A stretch of 64,000 nucleotides of DNA from Flavobacteriales bacterium UBA6057 (GTDB taxonomy: Bacteria > Bacteroidota > Bacteroidia > Flavobacteriales_G > Salibacteraceae): positions 1-64,000 of the forward strand of contig DIYJ01000005.1 in the NCBI GenBank assembly GCA_002428995.1, given 5' to 3'. Numbering within the stretch: the stretch's first letter is position 1; each line of letters opens with the position of its first letter. Below are positions 14,805-24,043 of this stretch, piece after piece. Under the pieces are notes generated by a model. It was not told where the DNA came from. It did no database searches and saw nothing but the letters and a program-made list of their open reading frames with translations. A program made the position numbers and the translations under genes.

Positions 14805-17800
14805 CTATTTGGCGGTAGTTTCCCTCGTCCAGACCAGCTCGGAAATGGGTCTGTCGTTCAGGAAGTAATATTTACCTCCCCAAGGGTGAACCACACGCTT
14901 GTAGATCTCTTCCTTGTCTCCGATGGTCACCTTGCGAACCGTCACTTTCCGGTTGCCTTCCATGTAGGTTTCCTCTACGATGGTTTTCTCAAGCTTGCGC
15001 TCTTCTTCCGTATACTTCTCGCTGAGCTCTTCCAGGATTTTGTCGATGCGCGCAATGCGCTCTTTTGGATGCTGAGCATTGGGGAAATACTCCAACGACT
15101 TATTGTAGAGATCACGCGCCTGCTCCAATTCCTTTTGCAAGAAAACCTTGTCGGCTTCTGCCACCAGGTCATCGAAAGATTGCTTGCGAATCATCTCAGC
15201 CTCCCGAGCCTCCAGGTTGTCAATCTCCAGGAGTCGTTCGCTGGGTATCTTTTCATTCGGGAGAATCTTCAGGGCATCCTGATAGGCTTTACGCGCATCG
15301 TTCCACTCCTTGTTGGCGGTGGCGGCATCGCCTTTCTTCATTAGCTCATCATAGCGGGCTTTCAACTCTGCCTCCTCAGCTTCCTTGTCAGCAATTTGCT
15401 TCATGAGCTGATTGATCTTCGCGATTTGGTTCTTGGGATAAACCTCATCTGGCTTGATCTCCTGTGCTGCGAGGTATGAGTTCTTCGCTGCTGAAAGGTC
15501 ATTGCTCTGCAAGAGCTCATCTCCTCGAGCCACGAAATTCTCGTATTGCTCTGTGAGCTTTTGAAGCTCGGCTTGCTTCACCTTGTCTTCTTCGAGTTTC
15601 AGCAGCTCACGATCGATCTGCTCTATTCGGGTAGTCGGGTATTGCTCTCCCGGAATAAGCTTCAGCGCTTCTTCATATTCCACCTTGGCGTCTGCTAACT
15701 TTTCCGCTTCATAGAGCTTGTCTGCACGAGCAATTGCCTCATCGAATTCAGTTCTGATCCGCTTCTTTTCTTCTTCCATTTCAGCGGCCACTGCGAGCTC
15801 CTCTCTCTTGGAAGCAATCTTTTCGAGCTGTTGCTCCGGATACGCTTCGTTTGGTTTCAGGCTGGCAGCCTCACGGTAAGCTTCCTCGGCCTTATCCAGG
15901 TTTTCAGCTTCAAACTCCCGATCTCCTGCGCTGATCATACCAGCATAGCTTTCGTCCAGCTCTTTTTGCTCTTGAGCCTCACGATCGGCTTCTGCCAGGT
16001 CTTTGAGTCGCATGGAGATAACATCCAGCTGCGTTTTTGGATACACCTCTTTAGGCTTCAGCTTCTGAGCCTGCGTGTAAGCCGTGGTGGCTTCCGTGTA
16101 ATTCTCTTCATTGAAGAACTTATCCGCTGAAGCAATCAGATCATCGTATTCCTGCTGCAGTCGCTTACGTTCGTTTTCTGCAGCCTCACGGTTGGCAAGT
16201 TCCGTGCGCTTGTTCTGGATGGCTTCCAGCTGCTCTTTTGGGTAAGTCTCATTAGGCTTTAGTCCAATCGCAGCATTGTAGGCCGTCTCCGCCACATCGT
16301 AGTTCTCGGTATTAAAGGCTCTGTCAGCTTCTTCAATCTTGGCATCATACTGTCGCTGTAGCTCTTCCTGCTTCGCCAGTTCATTCTGAGCAGCAGCCCG
16401 CTCTCGCTCGAGTTCATCAATCTTAGCCAGCTGGTCTTTGGGATACTGCTCATCGGGTTTCAACCCCAACGCCTCATTGTAGGCTTGTTTTGAAGATTCC
16501 AATTCCTCGTCTTTCAAGAAATCATCTGCCTTAGCGATCAATGACCTGTACTGCTCGTCCAATTTCCCCTTGCGATCCTCTTCTTCCATTTCCGCAATCG
16601 CCATTCTCACCTTGGCAATCTGCTCACCGGGAAGCGTTTCGCTCGGTTTCAGTTCAGCAGCCTTTTCATAATTCTCAATGGCTCCATCAAAGTCTTGTTT
16701 CTTGAACTTGGCATCTGCAGCCGACATGGCTTCGTTGTATTGACGCTCTAGTTCTTCCTGCTCTTTCTGATCTTCTGCTGCTGCCGCTTGCGCTGCTAAC
16801 AGCTCATCGATCTTGCCGATCTGCGCAGTAGCGTATTCGTCTGAAGGCTTGATGGATGCTGCCTCGTTGTAGTAGCGCTTAGCGACCTGATAAGCTTCGT
16901 TTTGAAATTCCTTGTCTGCCGTGGCAATCGCTTGCTGATACTTTTCTTCAACTGCCTTTTGCTTCTCTTCAGCATCGCGCTCGGCAGCCAACCGGGCAAT
17001 GCCTTCATCGCATTTACCCTTCTGTGTTTTCGGGTAGCTCTCTCCAGGCTTCAGCTTCAGTGCCGCATCGTATTCAAGCTTGGCTTCTGCGTATTTCTCA
17101 GAATTGAACAACTCATCTGCCGTGGCAAGAGCGGCCAGGTATTTTTCTTCAGCGCCACTCTCTTGCTCAATGGCGGTCTCCACCTCTGCAATCTTGCGCT
17201 GCGGTTCTGGTGAGTCAGGATTCAGACTTGCAGCTGCCAGGAAATTCTCCTTCGCAGTAAGAAAGTCCTTGGCTTCCAATGCCAATTGTCCATCCTGCAT
17301 GGCAAGCTTGAAGTCTTCCTCCAATCGCTCTTGCTGGCGTTCCAATTCCCGAACCTTGGCTTTGTATTCACTCTCAAGCGCGGCTAGCTGCTCCTTGATG
17401 ATTTTCAAATAAGCCTTATCGTGATCAAATCCCTGAGTCCTGGTATCGAAATAGATCTTTGTAACGGGCTCATCCAGCATGGAGTAATCCACTCCATCAA
17501 GTTCCTTGAAGAGATCCACAACAAAACCTCCGTATTCGTATCCCCAGGCCTGGCCATCTTCAGGTACACTGCCTGTATTGAATTGAAGCCGCTTAGAGAC
17601 AAAACCTTTCTTGCCGACCTCTACAATGTACTCGTGGTCATAATCGAGAATAAGATCGAAGCGGCCATTTCTTCCCGTGGTGATTTTATCAATGAGAGAA
17701 CCATCCTGATAGACCTGAATGAATGCCCCTGTAATCCTGCCACCATCAATGTCTTTGACGGACCCATCCACGGCCAGGTTATTGTCTTGCGCAACCGCAG

Positions 17801-17849
17801 CAGACACGCAGCTGAACACTGCAAAAAGAAACAGAAAAAGGGGCCGCAT
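14805..17849 (-). CDS. Large exported protein with twelve TPR-like KPxExYP repeats
   Basis: ATG at 17849 starts a signal peptide ending near Ala-Val-Ala-Gln (an ATG at 17858 adds three residues). Residues 30-95 form a carboxypeptidase-regulatory-like beta domain. A coiled-coil stretch is next, then twelve helical repeats of roughly 65-70 residues. Each repeat carries a Tyr-x-x-Ala-x-x-Leu-Lys-Pro helix end and a Leu-Lys-Pro-x-Glu-x-Tyr-Pro-Lys signature with conservative changes (Leu-Ile-Pro-Gly-Glu, Ile-Lys-Pro-Asp-Glu, Tyr-Phe-Pro-Asn-Ala). About 70 final residues are different and end with Ser-Glu-Leu-Val-Trp. The architecture is that of a very long periplasmic solenoid, probably spanning or scaffolding an envelope complex. 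No named family is recognised. It sits between recQ and a lipoprotein gene on the same strand. Confidence 0.85.
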   Translation of the reverse strand: MRPLFLFLFAVFSCVSAAVAQDNNLAVDGSVKDIDGGRITGAFIQVYQDGSLIDKITTGRNGRFDLILDYDHEYIVEVGKKGFVSKRLQFNTGSVPEDGQAWGYEYGGFVVDLFKELDGVDYSMLDEPVTKIYFDTRTQGFDHDKAYLKIIKEQLAALESEYKAKVRELERQQERLEEDFKLAMQDGQLALEAKDFLTAKENFLAAASLNPDSPEPQRKIAEVETAIEQESGAEEKYLAALATADELFNSEKYAEAKLEYDAALKLKPGESYPKTQKGKCDEGIARLAAERDAEEKQKAVEEKYQQAIATADKEFQNEAYQVAKRYYNEAASIKPSDEYATAQIGKIDELLAAQAAAAEDQKEQEELERQYNEAMSAADAKFKKQDFDGAIENYEKAAELKPSETLPGEQIAKVRMAIAEMEEEDRKGKLDEQYRSLIAKADDFLKDEELESSKQAYNEALGLKPDEQYPKDQLAKIDELERERAAAQNELAKQEELQRQYDAKIEEADRAFNTENYDVAETAYNAAIGLKPNETYPKEQLEAIQNKRTELANREAAENERKRLQQEYDDLIASADKFFNEENYTEATTAYTQAQKLKPKEVYPKTQLDVISMRLKDLAEADREAQEQKELDESYAGMISAGDREFEAENLDKAEEAYREAASLKPNEAYPEQQLEKIASKREELAVAAEMEEEKKRIRTEFDEAIARADKLYEAEKLADAKVEYEEALKLIPGEQYPTTRIEQIDRELLKLEEDKVKQAELQKLTEQYENFVARGDELLQSNDLSAAKNSYLAAQEIKPDEVYPKNQIAKINQLMKQIADKEAEEAELKARYDELMKKGDAATANKEWNDARKAYQDALKILPNEKIPSERLLEIDNLEAREAEMIRKQSFDDLVAEADKVFLQKELEQARDLYNKSLEYFPNAQHPKERIARIDKILEELSEKYTEEERKLEKTIVEETYMEGNRKVTVRKVTIGDKEEIYKRVVHPWGGKYYFLNDRPISELVWTRETTAK

Positions 17850-17964
17850 AGAGTACATCCTGATTAGCCTTCGAAGTTATGCAATGCAGAACTCTGAAGC
17901 CTTTTAAAAGTAGGCTTTTAGCCCAATTAAGAATTGAGCTCTACTTAACGTACAACGGAGGGGA

Positions 17965-18858
17965 TTATTCTGGTTGGTCGCTCAATGGAATGTCGTCCAT
18001 AGCGATGAGCTTGAACTTACCTCCCATGAGCTCTTTGAACTCCTTCTGGTCATTGTAGAGACGAGCGGCCATAACACCTTCAATGATGAAGTAAGAGCGT
18101 TCATCCTTGAAGTTCTGAGTGACCCTGTCGATCTCAAAATATCCAAAGGGCTGGAAGTTCGGTGGATTGTCTGATTCCCAGAGGTTTCCGTCTTCATCGA
18201 TGTAGTGCAACACGACTCCGTTTCGGGCGTCATCATTCCAGAGAGAGTCTGATTCAACATTGTTGCCAACTCTACCCCACATTCCAGGTCCTTCGTCAGC
18301 AGCAGGATTACTGAGGTAATCCGCAATATCCCAGAACTCGATTGTATCGAGCGTTCTCCATGGGAAAGTGATCCAGAAAATGTTCCTGTAGGCCATTTCC
18401 ATTTCCTCACCGTTTGCGCCAGAGAAAGGCTTTGCATAGGGATCCGGAAGGAATTCATAGAGTGGTAAGTCTACGTCCTGTCCATTGGTTGGTTGAAAAA
18501 ACTCAGCGTAGGAATAAGGATACACGATAGTGCTTGGAGCATAATGCCATCCTACGGTGTCCACCTTATCGGGATCGAGCTCGTTCAACCGCTTTACAGG
18601 CTCGCTACGGTATTCCATCATTTTCGTGATGTACTGATCTTCGGTATACTCTTCCCCATCATCGGGAATCTCCATCGTAACCGTGTCGTTATTGGTACCC
18701 TTTCCCCATGTAAACTGCACGTGGTAGTCGGTATCAATGATGTGAACAGAAGGTTCAGGAAGTGGAAGTGGATCGGTGATTACCGCACTTGGAGGAGCAT
18801 CATCACAGCTTACCATCAACCAGGAACCAAGTAGAAGAAAAGCAAATCTTATGCGCAT
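17965..18858 (-). CDS. Lipoprotein of unknown function
   Basis: A signal peptide with lipobox Leu-Met-Val-Ser-Cys is followed by two Asp residues, then 280 residues rich in Asp, Glu, Trp and Tyr. Acidic residues after the lipidated Cys match the export signal reported for surface lipoproteins of flavobacteria, so surface exposure is possible. No domain is recognised. It lies 106 bp upstream of the repeat protein at 14805-17849 and in the same direction. It also lies 70 bp downstream of the end of the B12 operon, but its content gives no link to cobalamin. Confidence 0.75.
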   Translation of the reverse strand: MRIRFAFLLLGSWLMVSCDDAPPSAVITDPLPLPEPSVHIIDTDYHVQFTWGKGTNNDTVTMEIPDDGEEYTEDQYITKMMEYRSEPVKRLNELDPDKVDTVGWHYAPSTIVYPYSYAEFFQPTNGQDVDLPLYEFLPDPYAKPFSGANGEEMEMAYRNIFWITFPWRTLDTIEFWDIADYLSNPAADEGPGMWGRVGNNVESDSLWNDDARNGVVLHYIDEDGNLWESDNPPNFQPFGYFEIDRVTQNFKDERSYFIIEGVMAARLYNDQKEFKELMGGKFKLIAMDDIPLSDQPE

Positions 18859-18928
18859 GCTTGTAAGAGTTCTAACTGACGAATTTACAAAATAGACGGA
18901 TCAACCGGGGGGCATCGTTGGTGAAACG

Positions 18929-19975
18929 CTAAAATAAAGGAAGGACGCTTTGAGGGATGTACCCCTTAGCATCTACCGAATCGATCAGCATTCCCTGGGT
19001 AGAATAACGAAAGATCTTCCCAAAGCGTATGAAATCGATGGCATCACATACGTACAGAACTTGCGCTTCCCGGTCCAATCCTAAGCCATAAGGAGTCCTT
19101 GCAGCGTGCGAAAAAACCTGTTTGGAAAGCGTTTGAAGATCAAAGACTTGAAGTTCATCTTGCAGCAGTGCATAGAAAAAACCATCTACACGATCGATGT
19201 CAGCGTTGGCAAAGGCCTTGCCGACCTCCTCTGTCAAAACGATGCGCTGATTTTTCAGGTCGTAGAGTTGAATGATGGTTTCGGTATTGCCTTCCTCCAG
19301 GGTTCCCTTCTCGCCTGCCATCACCAGCAAGCTGTCGTAAGTGGACAGAAAACGAGGCACAAAACTCAGATCTAGCAAGGTGGATACGGATCGATCATTC
19401 ACATCTATGCTCATCACCTGCCGGTTGTCCAGGTCAGCGATTAAAACCGTCTCCAGATAGTCAGACATGCGTTCGGTCCATCCGTTGGTCTCAATTTCTC
19501 CGATCTTGACCATGTTCTGAAAGTCGATGATATGAATGGCTTTGCCAAACAGGTCCGTGACCCAAAGTTCTTTGCCAGAACGGAACGCGTAACGCGGAGT
19601 CGGCAAACCACTCACAGAACCAATAAGCTCCAGTGTATTGGCATCACAGAAAACAACCTCTCCAGAGTTATTCGCTACTGCTACCAAAGTATCACCATAC
19701 TGAACCAGGGACTGCAATACATCTCCCAATTCACGGCCATTCACCTCAAAAAATGCGGAGCCACTGACTTCGTTGCTCACCTTATCGTACACACTGATGG
19801 ATGCATTGGAATTCTGGAAATTCCCTTCACAACCGATCAGCACTTTGTTAGCGAGGCTTTCAAACCCATTGCCCTTTTCATCATCGACCGTTTGAGGACC
19901 AAAATCCTCGTTGGGTTCGCACGCCATCAGCAACAGGGCGCTTGCAAGAACATATGCCCAGTATCCTCTGCCCAT
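18929..19975 (-). CDS. Surface beta-propeller lipoprotein, BtuG-like
   Basis: A short signal peptide with lipobox Leu-Leu-Met-Ala-Cys precedes about 325 residues made of propeller-type repeats. Examples are Val-Leu-Ile-Gly-Cys-Glu-Gly, Leu-Trp-Val-Thr-Asp, Thr-Val-Leu-Ile-Ala-Asp-Leu-Asp-Asn and Val-Leu-Tyr-Val-Cys-Asp. This fits the YncE/DUF5074-type propellers. In Bacteroides such a lipoprotein, BtuG, caps the BtuB receptor and captures vitamin B12. Here the start codon overlaps the stop of the BtuB-like gene by one base (TGATG), so the two are translationally coupled, and a cobalamin riboswitch heads the operon. The role as B12 capture protein is inferred from these three facts. Confidence 0.82.
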   Translation of the reverse strand: MGRGYWAYVLASALLLMACEPNEDFGPQTVDDEKGNGFESLANKVLIGCEGNFQNSNASISVYDKVSNEVSGSAFFEVNGRELGDVLQSLVQYGDTLVAVANNSGEVVFCDANTLELIGSVSGLPTPRYAFRSGKELWVTDLFGKAIHIIDFQNMVKIGEIETNGWTERMSDYLETVLIADLDNRQVMSIDVNDRSVSTLLDLSFVPRFLSTYDSLLVMAGEKGTLEEGNTETIIQLYDLKNQRIVLTEEVGKAFANADIDRVDGFFYALLQDELQVFDLQTLSKQVFSHAARTPYGLGLDREAQVLYVCDAIDFIRFGKIFRYSTQGMLIDSVDAKGYIPQSVLPLF

Positions 19976-21885
19976 CAGCGTAGGAATTGGAAGTTGAGGT
20001 TCACAAAGTAGTTGCGCGTGGGCATGGGCCTCCAGGCAATGACCTGATAGTTTTCGTTCCAGGCATTATCCACGCCCGCGGTGGTTGTAATCGCTAAGCG
20101 GTCTCGGCTCAACACTTTGGTGCTCAGGACAGCTCTTCCTACATGAAAAGCGGGCATGTAGCGCGAGTTGTCAGAGGTGATGTAGCGTTCACCCATGTAA
20201 GAGTGTGTGTAGCGAATTGACAACCATTTCCAGGTAATCCCAGCGGAAGCCCTGCCCTGCAATTCGGGCACATAGATCATCTGTGGGTCGCTGTCAGCGT
20301 TTGACACATCGATCACTTGACTCCAAACCGCACCAACAGAAGAATGCACCGAACCCCAGGCCGTTTTTGCGGTCCAATCAAGTCTACCATCTACGCCCTG
20401 TTGATTTACGGTCAACAGGTTTCGAGGACGAAACGTAGCTCCGACAGGAAGCCAGCGAATCCAGTCTTCGAAGCGTCCACGGAAATAGCTCACGTTACCC
20501 GTGAACCTGGTCTGCTTCGCCTCCCAATAGCTGCTGATGCCCACCTCCATGGTTCTCCCCTTTTCAGGTCTGAGGTCTGGGTTCCCGCCTGGAGTCCAAT
20601 ACAGCTGGTTCAGCGTAGGGAGCCTCACATTCTCTGCGTAATTGGCTTTGAGCACCAGACGCTGCTTCGACAAAAGCTCCATACCTGCGCTGAGATTAGG
20701 CAGGATGTAGACTTCTCCCTCAGCGTGCTGCGCCTTGAGGGTCGGCTGAAACAACAAGCTTTTCCAATTTGCATCTGCACCGAGCATCAGGCTTTCCTGC
20801 GTTTGCCCCTTTCGGCCGTCATAGTTCCCAGAAACTGCTGAAAAAGCATTCTGGTTTAGAATGGCATTGAAAGACAGCCAGGAATTGACGGTATGCTTCG
20901 CTTCCAGTGTTTGCTGAAGGGATCGAAATTCGTTGTGACTCTTGAGATCTATGCGGTCATCCTGGTAATAGTTGCTGTTCACTTCATAGAAGGCCATGTA
21001 GTGAAGCGACCATCGCTTAGAGGCCTGATACTTTAAGAGCACCTGGAAGCGGTCGGCCGTGTCCGTCTGGATGGCCTCTGAGGGAATTCGAAGCTTGATG
21101 GTGTTGGGAACTTCACGGTAAGCCTGGCTCCGCCAGTAATGAACGTTGTATTCCAGTTTGTCACCGAAGAAGGAAGCAAAGGACAACTGAGCATTGAGGT
21201 TGTTGAAAGAACTATGCCTTCTACGGTCTTCTTCAAAGGGTTCGGAGGCGTTATCAATGTATGTGTAGTCATTGGCAGCATTCCGATGACTGACCTGCGC
21301 GTTCAAAGCTGCTGGCTGCTTTCCAATTTTGAAGGCCCAGTTTGACTTAAGCGACTGCGCGTATAGACCAAAGGAACCGGTGTTGATGCTCAGCGAAATA
21401 CCCGAATTCGCATAATCGGCTTTATCACCGAGCCAAATACCTCCACCAATGCCACCAGAAGTGTAGACATCGGATGCAGAGGAAGCAAATACGCTGACTT
21501 CCTCAAACTGATCAATCGCAATCACACTTAAATCAGTCGTTCCAAGTGTAGGAGAATTCAGCTTTGCCCCATTCCAGACAAGTACGGTTTGCTCTGCGGC
21601 TCCACCACGAAAAGAAGGACTCGACAGTAATCCAGGGCCATAATCATTGATGTACAGGCCGGATTCATCCGCCAAAAACTGAGACAGGTCCATCCCGTTG
21701 ATGTCCTGGCGCAGTTGAAGACTATCGAAGTGTTGTGAGAATTCAATGTCGTCCGGCCGTGACTGTGTGGCTGTTTTCTCAAACATACCAAGGCTTACAG
21801 CTGTGTCAATCGGAGTTTGAGCAATGCTGAAGAGCGGAAAGCAGGCCGCCAGCAGTTTAAGGTATGAACACCTTCTCGCAATCAT
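19975..21885 (-). CDS. btuB: TonB-dependent outer-membrane receptor, BtuB-like
   Basis: The 636-residue protein is short for Bacteroidota receptors and close to the 600 residues typical of BtuB. It has a signal peptide, a short N-terminus without a carboxypeptidase-regulatory domain, a plug domain (Pro-Ser-Phe-Arg-Gly-Gly near 90, followed by Val-Leu-Val-Trp-Asn-Gly) and a beta-barrel with many amphipathic strands, ending Asn-Phe-Gln-Phe-Leu-Arg. It lies third in an operon whose leader is a cobalamin riboswitch, and the adjacent propeller lipoprotein supports B12 or a related corrinoid as substrate. The start overlaps the previous gene by 29 bp. Energy must come from a TonB-ExbBD complex; no tonB or exbB is in the window. 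Confidence 0.87.
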   Translation of the reverse strand: MIARRCSYLKLLAACFPLFSIAQTPIDTAVSLGMFEKTATQSRPDDIEFSQHFDSLQLRQDINGMDLSQFLADESGLYINDYGPGLLSSPSFRGGAAEQTVLVWNGAKLNSPTLGTTDLSVIAIDQFEEVSVFASSASDVYTSGGIGGGIWLGDKADYANSGISLSINTGSFGLYAQSLKSNWAFKIGKQPAALNAQVSHRNAANDYTYIDNASEPFEEDRRRHSSFNNLNAQLSFASFFGDKLEYNVHYWRSQAYREVPNTIKLRIPSEAIQTDTADRFQVLLKYQASKRWSLHYMAFYEVNSNYYQDDRIDLKSHNEFRSLQQTLEAKHTVNSWLSFNAILNQNAFSAVSGNYDGRKGQTQESLMLGADANWKSLLFQPTLKAQHAEGEVYILPNLSAGMELLSKQRLVLKANYAENVRLPTLNQLYWTPGGNPDLRPEKGRTMEVGISSYWEAKQTRFTGNVSYFRGRFEDWIRWLPVGATFRPRNLLTVNQQGVDGRLDWTAKTAWGSVHSSVGAVWSQVIDVSNADSDPQMIYVPELQGRASAGITWKWLSIRYTHSYMGERYITSDNSRYMPAFHVGRAVLSTKVLSRDRLAITTTAGVDNAWNENYQVIAWRPMPTRNYFVNLNFQFLR

Positions 21886-22765
21886 AGGCGTTCACACTGC
21901 TACACCTCAGGTAAATACCAGAGGGAAGGCTTCCATTTTCGGGATCGATCGGTGTTCCCATCAGGTCGAACCAATTGTAGTGAACATGTGCGTTCACAAT
22001 CCAGGGATCCTGTATTGAAAGCGGAGGCAACGGGCTGTTGATGATGCCGATGGCATCCAGATCAAAACCGCATTGCTCAAACGTAGTCGGCCACGGATCG
22101 TTGATCAGTGTTCCCTGACTGTCATAGCTACCGATGTTGGGGTCGATGGACCCGATCACATCCACCACCCGTACGTGTGTCACAGCATTCTTATTCAGTA
22201 CAGAAGTATCAGGAAGCTCTGCCAAATCAAAGGGAACGCCATGCCGTGAGATGTACTTGCCAGCGAGGTTGTGGAGGTAGGATGCATCCATGACGTTGGC
22301 AAAACCGATTTGCGTATCCGTCTGCACCTCAGAAATGGCAGGGAAACGGATGAAATCGACTCCATTGGAACTGACCTCTACAAAGGCTAGTTCCAGAAAA
22401 GCCTGACCGCTGCTTTTAAAGCCATTTTCAAAGACTGCAAAGTCAGGTCCGGGGCCGTCAAAAAAGGGTTCAGTAAATGTAAGTGTGGCCACCCCCGAAT
22501 CACCGAGACTGACCACACCATTCGCATCTGCTTTTCCAAGGGCGAAGCTTGCCTCTCCCGTCAACGCCACGCCAGAATCGGGGAAGTTGATCCTGCGAAA
22601 GCCTCGCTCGACTTCACAGGTAACGGCCCAATCTCTGAACACAGAAGAATCAGCGTGCATCGCGTCCGATCCGATGATTCCGGCCTGTGGCGGGAAAGAT
22701 CCTGACTGGCTAAGGCCAATCAAGGGAAGAAAAAGCAGCCCCCAGAGTGCTTTTACCATCTCCAA
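21857..22765 (-). CDS. Exported surface protein of the B12 operon
   Basis: A signal peptide (cleavage around Gly-Leu-Ser-Gln) precedes about 280 residues. The central part carries Asp-Gly-Pro-Gly-Pro-Asp-Phe-Ala-Val-Phe-Glu-Asn-Gly-Phe and then Phe-Val-Glu-Val-Ser-Ser-Asn-Gly, a signature I know from uncharacterised cell-surface proteins found beside TonB receptors. The C-terminus (Asn-Trp-Phe-Asp-Leu-Met-Gly-Thr, Leu-Pro-Ser-Gly-Ile-Tyr-Leu) looks like a shortened T9SS type A sorting domain, which would place the protein on the cell surface. Its start overlaps the end of the DUF4465 gene by 13 bp and its end overlaps the receptor gene, so it is produced as part of the same unit. Binding of corrinoid or an accessory lid function is possible but not shown. 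Confidence 0.78.
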   Translation of the reverse strand: MEMVKALWGLLFLPLIGLSQSGSFPPQAGIIGSDAMHADSSVFRDWAVTCEVERGFRRINFPDSGVALTGEASFALGKADANGVVSLGDSGVATLTFTEPFFDGPGPDFAVFENGFKSSGQAFLELAFVEVSSNGVDFIRFPAISEVQTDTQIGFANVMDASYLHNLAGKYISRHGVPFDLAELPDTSVLNKNAVTHVRVVDVIGSIDPNIGSYDSQGTLINDPWPTTFEQCGFDLDAIGIINSPLPPLSIQDPWIVNAHVHYNWFDLMGTPIDPENGSLPSGIYLRCSSVNAYDCEKVFIP

Positions 22766-23754
22766 ACCTTTTTGGATTCAGAAACTCCATCATTCTCCAC
22801 CTGAAGAATGTAAACTCCTTGTGGAAGCTCGCTTGTAGGAAAGCTGGCTTGTCGATCGCCAGAATGCTGACCGAGTAATTGACCGCTCAAACTATACAGC
22901 TTGAAATCACTCACCTCATTACTTACCACATCCAGTGAATAAGGTCGTACGGCTACTGACCAGCTTTCGTCTTCTTTCACTTCATTCACACCGACAGGGA
23001 AACCAATTTCGAGATCATCGATGCAGAAGAAGGCTGGTGTACTGATGCCAAACGGACCGTCATCACTTGAAAATAACAATGCTTTCATGTGGTATCCGGG
23101 ATAGCTTGTCGCTGGGTAATCATTGAAATCCAGGTAAACCCAGTCATCAAGGATGTAGTCTTCAGAGTTGTCTGAAGACCTGAAATCTGCGAGGTAAAAA
23201 TCTACAGAATCTGTGGGGGCATTCGTTGTAGGTGTTGGGAAGAAGTAAAAACGAATGAAGAAGTAATCGGGATCATCGCCCGAGCCTCCACCAAACTTTT
23301 TGGCAACATTGTCTCCGTCCCGCATGCTCAGATATGCATAGGTGGAGTTAGAAATGTAAGCGCTCAGGAAACGAGGTGTATTGTCAAAGTTTCCTTTAAT
23401 GGTCATGTTGGCCGTACTGAAGGCTGAAACCACACCGTAAGCATCGGAATTCCAACCAGTGGCAGTAATACTGCTGAAGATATTCCCAAATCCTTCAGTG
23501 GTGTCGTCCCGCATGGTGCTAACCGCGTAACCACGTGACCAAAAGCCACCGAAAGCGGTGTCATATACGTTTTCGAGAACAAAGCTGTCACCGGGAGCTG
23601 TTCCGACAGCTTCGGTGTATGCACGACTTTGATCCGATCCATCCCAGAAGGAATCCAGCGGAAGGTTCAGAGACTCAAAATCAAGGTAGAGCCCTTGTGC
23701 AAAACAAGGTGCAGCAGAAAAGGAAATAAGTAAGAGTGTAAAAAACTGCTTCAT
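22753..23754 (-). CDS. DUF4465 surface protein with T9SS sorting domain
   Basis: The start at 23754 gives a normal signal peptide; an upstream ATG at 23781 adds nine residues. After cleavage the sequence opens with Leu-Asp-Phe-Glu-Ser-Leu and continues with Ser-Phe-Trp-Asp-Gly-Ser-Asp and Phe-Trp-Ser-Arg-Gly-Tyr-Ala-Val-Ser, the hallmark of DUF4465. The C-terminus carries a T9SS type A sorting domain (Phe-Lys-Leu-Tyr-Ser-Leu-Ser-Gly-Gln, Leu-Pro-Gln-Gly-Val-Tyr-Ile-Leu). As I recall, the BtuH B12-binding proteins of gut Bacteroides belong to this type; here anchoring is by T9SS rather than by lipid. It is the first gene after the cobalamin riboswitch. Confidence 0.85.
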   Translation of the reverse strand: MKQFFTLLLISFSAAPCFAQGLYLDFESLNLPLDSFWDGSDQSRAYTEAVGTAPGDSFVLENVYDTAFGGFWSRGYAVSTMRDDTTEGFGNIFSSITATGWNSDAYGVVSAFSTANMTIKGNFDNTPRFLSAYISNSTYAYLSMRDGDNVAKKFGGGSGDDPDYFFIRFYFFPTPTTNAPTDSVDFYLADFRSSDNSEDYILDDWVYLDFNDYPATSYPGYHMKALLFSSDDGPFGISTPAFFCIDDLEIGFPVGVNEVKEDESWSVAVRPYSLDVVSNEVSDFKLYSLSGQLLGQHSGDRQASFPTSELPQGVYILQVENDGVSESKKVWRW

Positions 23755-23861
23755 CACTTTTTGATGTTTAAAAAGGTTCATGAAGCTTTCGCATAAATAA
23801 GTAGACAGGAGCGTCCTCCAATCCGCTTTTATCCCGAAAGCGCAAATTAATTAATCACTCC

Positions 23862-24022
23862 TGGCAGGTCTTCTGACTCTCCTCTTGAAACTGCGCCTTC
23901 CCCATCGCAAACGCGACAAGTGGCTTTGTGCAGCCTCAAACAAAATGAGGATTACAGCTGCGGGAACAGTCCCGGATTTACACCGGATTCCCTTTTAATC
24001 CCGAGTTAACGGGAACCAAGAA
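23862..24022 (-). ncRNA. Cobalamin riboswitch
   Basis: Read on the minus strand the element begins with a TTGGTTCCC-type P1 strand and runs through AAAAGGGAATCCGGTG, AATCCGGGACTGTTCCCGC and AGCTGTAA. It continues with AAGCCACTTGTC (the B12-box position) and closes with GTCAGAAGACCTGCCAGGAG. These blocks, in this order and spacing, are diagnostic of the adenosyl/aquo-cobalamin riboswitch class. It lies about 110 bp upstream of the DUF4465 start at 23754. No strong terminator follows before the start codon, so control of translation or of a weak downstream hairpin is likely. When cobalamin binds, the four-gene operon 23754-18929 should be repressed. Confidence 0.95.
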
Positions 24023-24043
24023 CGAGGGGCGAAGATAGACTAA

